From Pseudaquidulcibacter saccharophilus (GTDB taxonomy: Bacteria > Pseudomonadota > Alphaproteobacteria > Caulobacterales > Aquidulcibacteraceae): a stretch of DNA of 64,000 bases. Shown here piece by piece: positions 63,368-64,000 of the stretch. Position 1 is the stretch's first letter; every line of letters starts with the position of its first letter. The position numbers were made by a program, and so were the translations under genes. The stretch covers positions 186,001 through 250,000 of the forward strand of contig NZ_JAHWUS010000002.1 of assembly GCF_019455445.1 (NCBI RefSeq), in the 5' to 3' direction. The notes under the pieces are model-generated. The model did not search any database, had not been told where the DNA came from, and saw only the letters and a list, made by a program, of their open reading frames with translations.

Positions 63368-64000
63368 ATGGTTGCAACTACCACAAAAACAAAGACAAAT
63401 GCCACTAGGACGCGCACTAATGCTGTTACTAGACGCACAAATGCTGCAAAAACTGTTGCACAGGCTGATATCACCGAGAAAGCAGTTGAAGAAAGCGCGG
63501 TTACACAAAGCATTGATGCCGCGGTTGATGCTAAACTTGCTGCTACACAGGATATAGTAAAAAATACTAAACCGACGCCTACGGATTCCGACGGCGCATT
63601 AAAAGCAATTGAGGCGATTTTGAAAGGGGCATCAGAGGATGATGCAATTGCAATTCGTGCAAACCTTTTAAAGTGGGACAAGTTGGAACGTGGTATTCCA
63701 AAAAGCCCGGATGATGATTTGGTCGATGATTGGCGCAATGCAGTTTACCCATATAAAAACCGCATGCTTAGAAAGAATTATGAGAAGCAGAAATATAAGC
63801 TTCAAGTAGAGCTTTTAAAGCTTCAGGCATGGGTTAAAGAAACCGGGCAAAAAGTTGTTATCGTTTTTGAAGGACGTGATGCCGCCGGTAAAGGTGGAAC
63901 TATAAAACGCTTTATGGAGCATCTTAATCCACGTGGTGCGCGTACCGTAGCGCTAGAGAAGCCAACCGATGAAGAAAAAGGTCAGTGGTATTTCCAACGA
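63368..64000 (+). CDS. ppk2: PPK2-type polyphosphate kinase, 3'-truncated by window edge
   Basis: An open frame of 211 codons running off the window end, with no stop. AAGGA lies seven bases before the ATG. After about 135 residues of Thr/Ala/Lys-rich, low-complexity N-terminus with TKTKTNATRTRTNAVTRRTN, the PPK2 domain begins: YKLQVELLKLQAWVKETGQK, then Walker A FEGRDAAGKGGTIKRF and EHLNPRGARTVALEKPTDE. PPK2 enzymes transfer phosphate between polyphosphate and nucleotides. The second Walker motif and the lid are beyond the edge. Confidence 0.92.
   Translation, partial: MVATTTKTKTNATRTRTNAVTRRTNAAKTVAQADITEKAVEESAVTQSIDAAVDAKLAATQDIVKNTKPTPTDSDGALKAIEAILKGASEDDAIAIRANLLKWDKLERGIPKSPDDDLVDDWRNAVYPYKNRMLRKNYEKQKYKLQVELLKLQAWVKETGQKVVIVFEGRDAAGKGGTIKRFMEHLNPRGARTVALEKPTDEEKGQWYFQR

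Noticed and set aside
63331-63738. Open frame of 135 codons on the minus strand at the right edge
   Set aside because: It is the reverse of the low-complexity start of ppk2; the plus frame has a ribosome-binding site and the Walker A motif.

Overview
The window reads as ordinary chromosome from an AT-rich (by eye near 40% G+C) alphaproteobacterium. The best taxonomic markers are the divK-pleD-rpmG neighbourhood known from Caulobacter, ZapA preceded by a DUF4164 coiled-coil protein, an Anbu-type proteasome operon, DinB with an N-terminal zinc-finger-like segment, a short-form HisG with HisZ, and a guaB-rsmB-guaA cluster. A stalked or otherwise polar Caulobacterales/Hyphomonadaceae-like bacterium with unusually low G+C is the best guess; the genus cannot be fixed from sequence reading alone. 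Both ends cut genes: hisZ at the left and a PPK2-type polyphosphate kinase at the right.

Region by region: 1-2150 histidine biosynthesis (hisZ-hisG) and cell division (DUF4164-zapA). 2160-3350 a divergent SDR/ArsR pair with a palindromic operator. 3500-9160 the Anbu operon (ATP-grasp, alpha-E, transglutaminase-like, Anbu peptidase) followed by an exported amidase. 9150-16280 mixed metabolism: FAD oxidase, CoxE-like VWA protein, DUF3597, CocE/NonD esterase, cupin, dienelactone hydrolase, Lrp regulator. 16300-21410 a secreted unknown, RmuC, a YjhX-like protein, an M48 protease coupled to a YjgN-type membrane protein, and a second Lrp regulator. 21700-25720 tRNA-Met, queC-queE (queuosine precursor) with an odd duplicated queC tail between them, an acyltransferase and a TrmJ-like methyltransferase.

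25890-32900 is the most accessory part: three tandem membrane paralogues, a phage terminase-small-subunit-like orphan beside a probably frameshifted small gene, icd, then a run of secreted small proteins of which three are paralogues. 32890-39100 holds hspQ, rlmE and the guaB-rsmB-guaA-paiB run. 39110-42110 holds a HxlR/NAD(P)-binding divergent pair, GNAT, zinc ribbon and SBF transporter. 42120-49060 holds a D,D-carboxypeptidase with a SPOR domain, ychF, ICMT-like, an outer-membrane barrel, a methyltransferase and a trypsin-like protease. 49060-52880 holds dinB-msrB, divK, pleD and rpmG (L33). 52940-64000 holds an MFS exporter, 2OG oxygenase, GST, PCuAC copper protein, a conserved small protein, gph, glmU, rpiA, gor, an HI0933-type flavoprotein and ppk2.

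No CRISPR array, insertion sequence, integrase or rRNA was seen. The Anbu operon is a known but poorly understood system. The observations I would follow first are the duplicated queC tail with three consecutive hairpins (22635-22832), the orphan terminase-like pair, the tandem families of secreted and membrane proteins, the nested inverted repeat before the first Lrp gene, and the five convergent gene pairs whose stop codons interlock by four bases.
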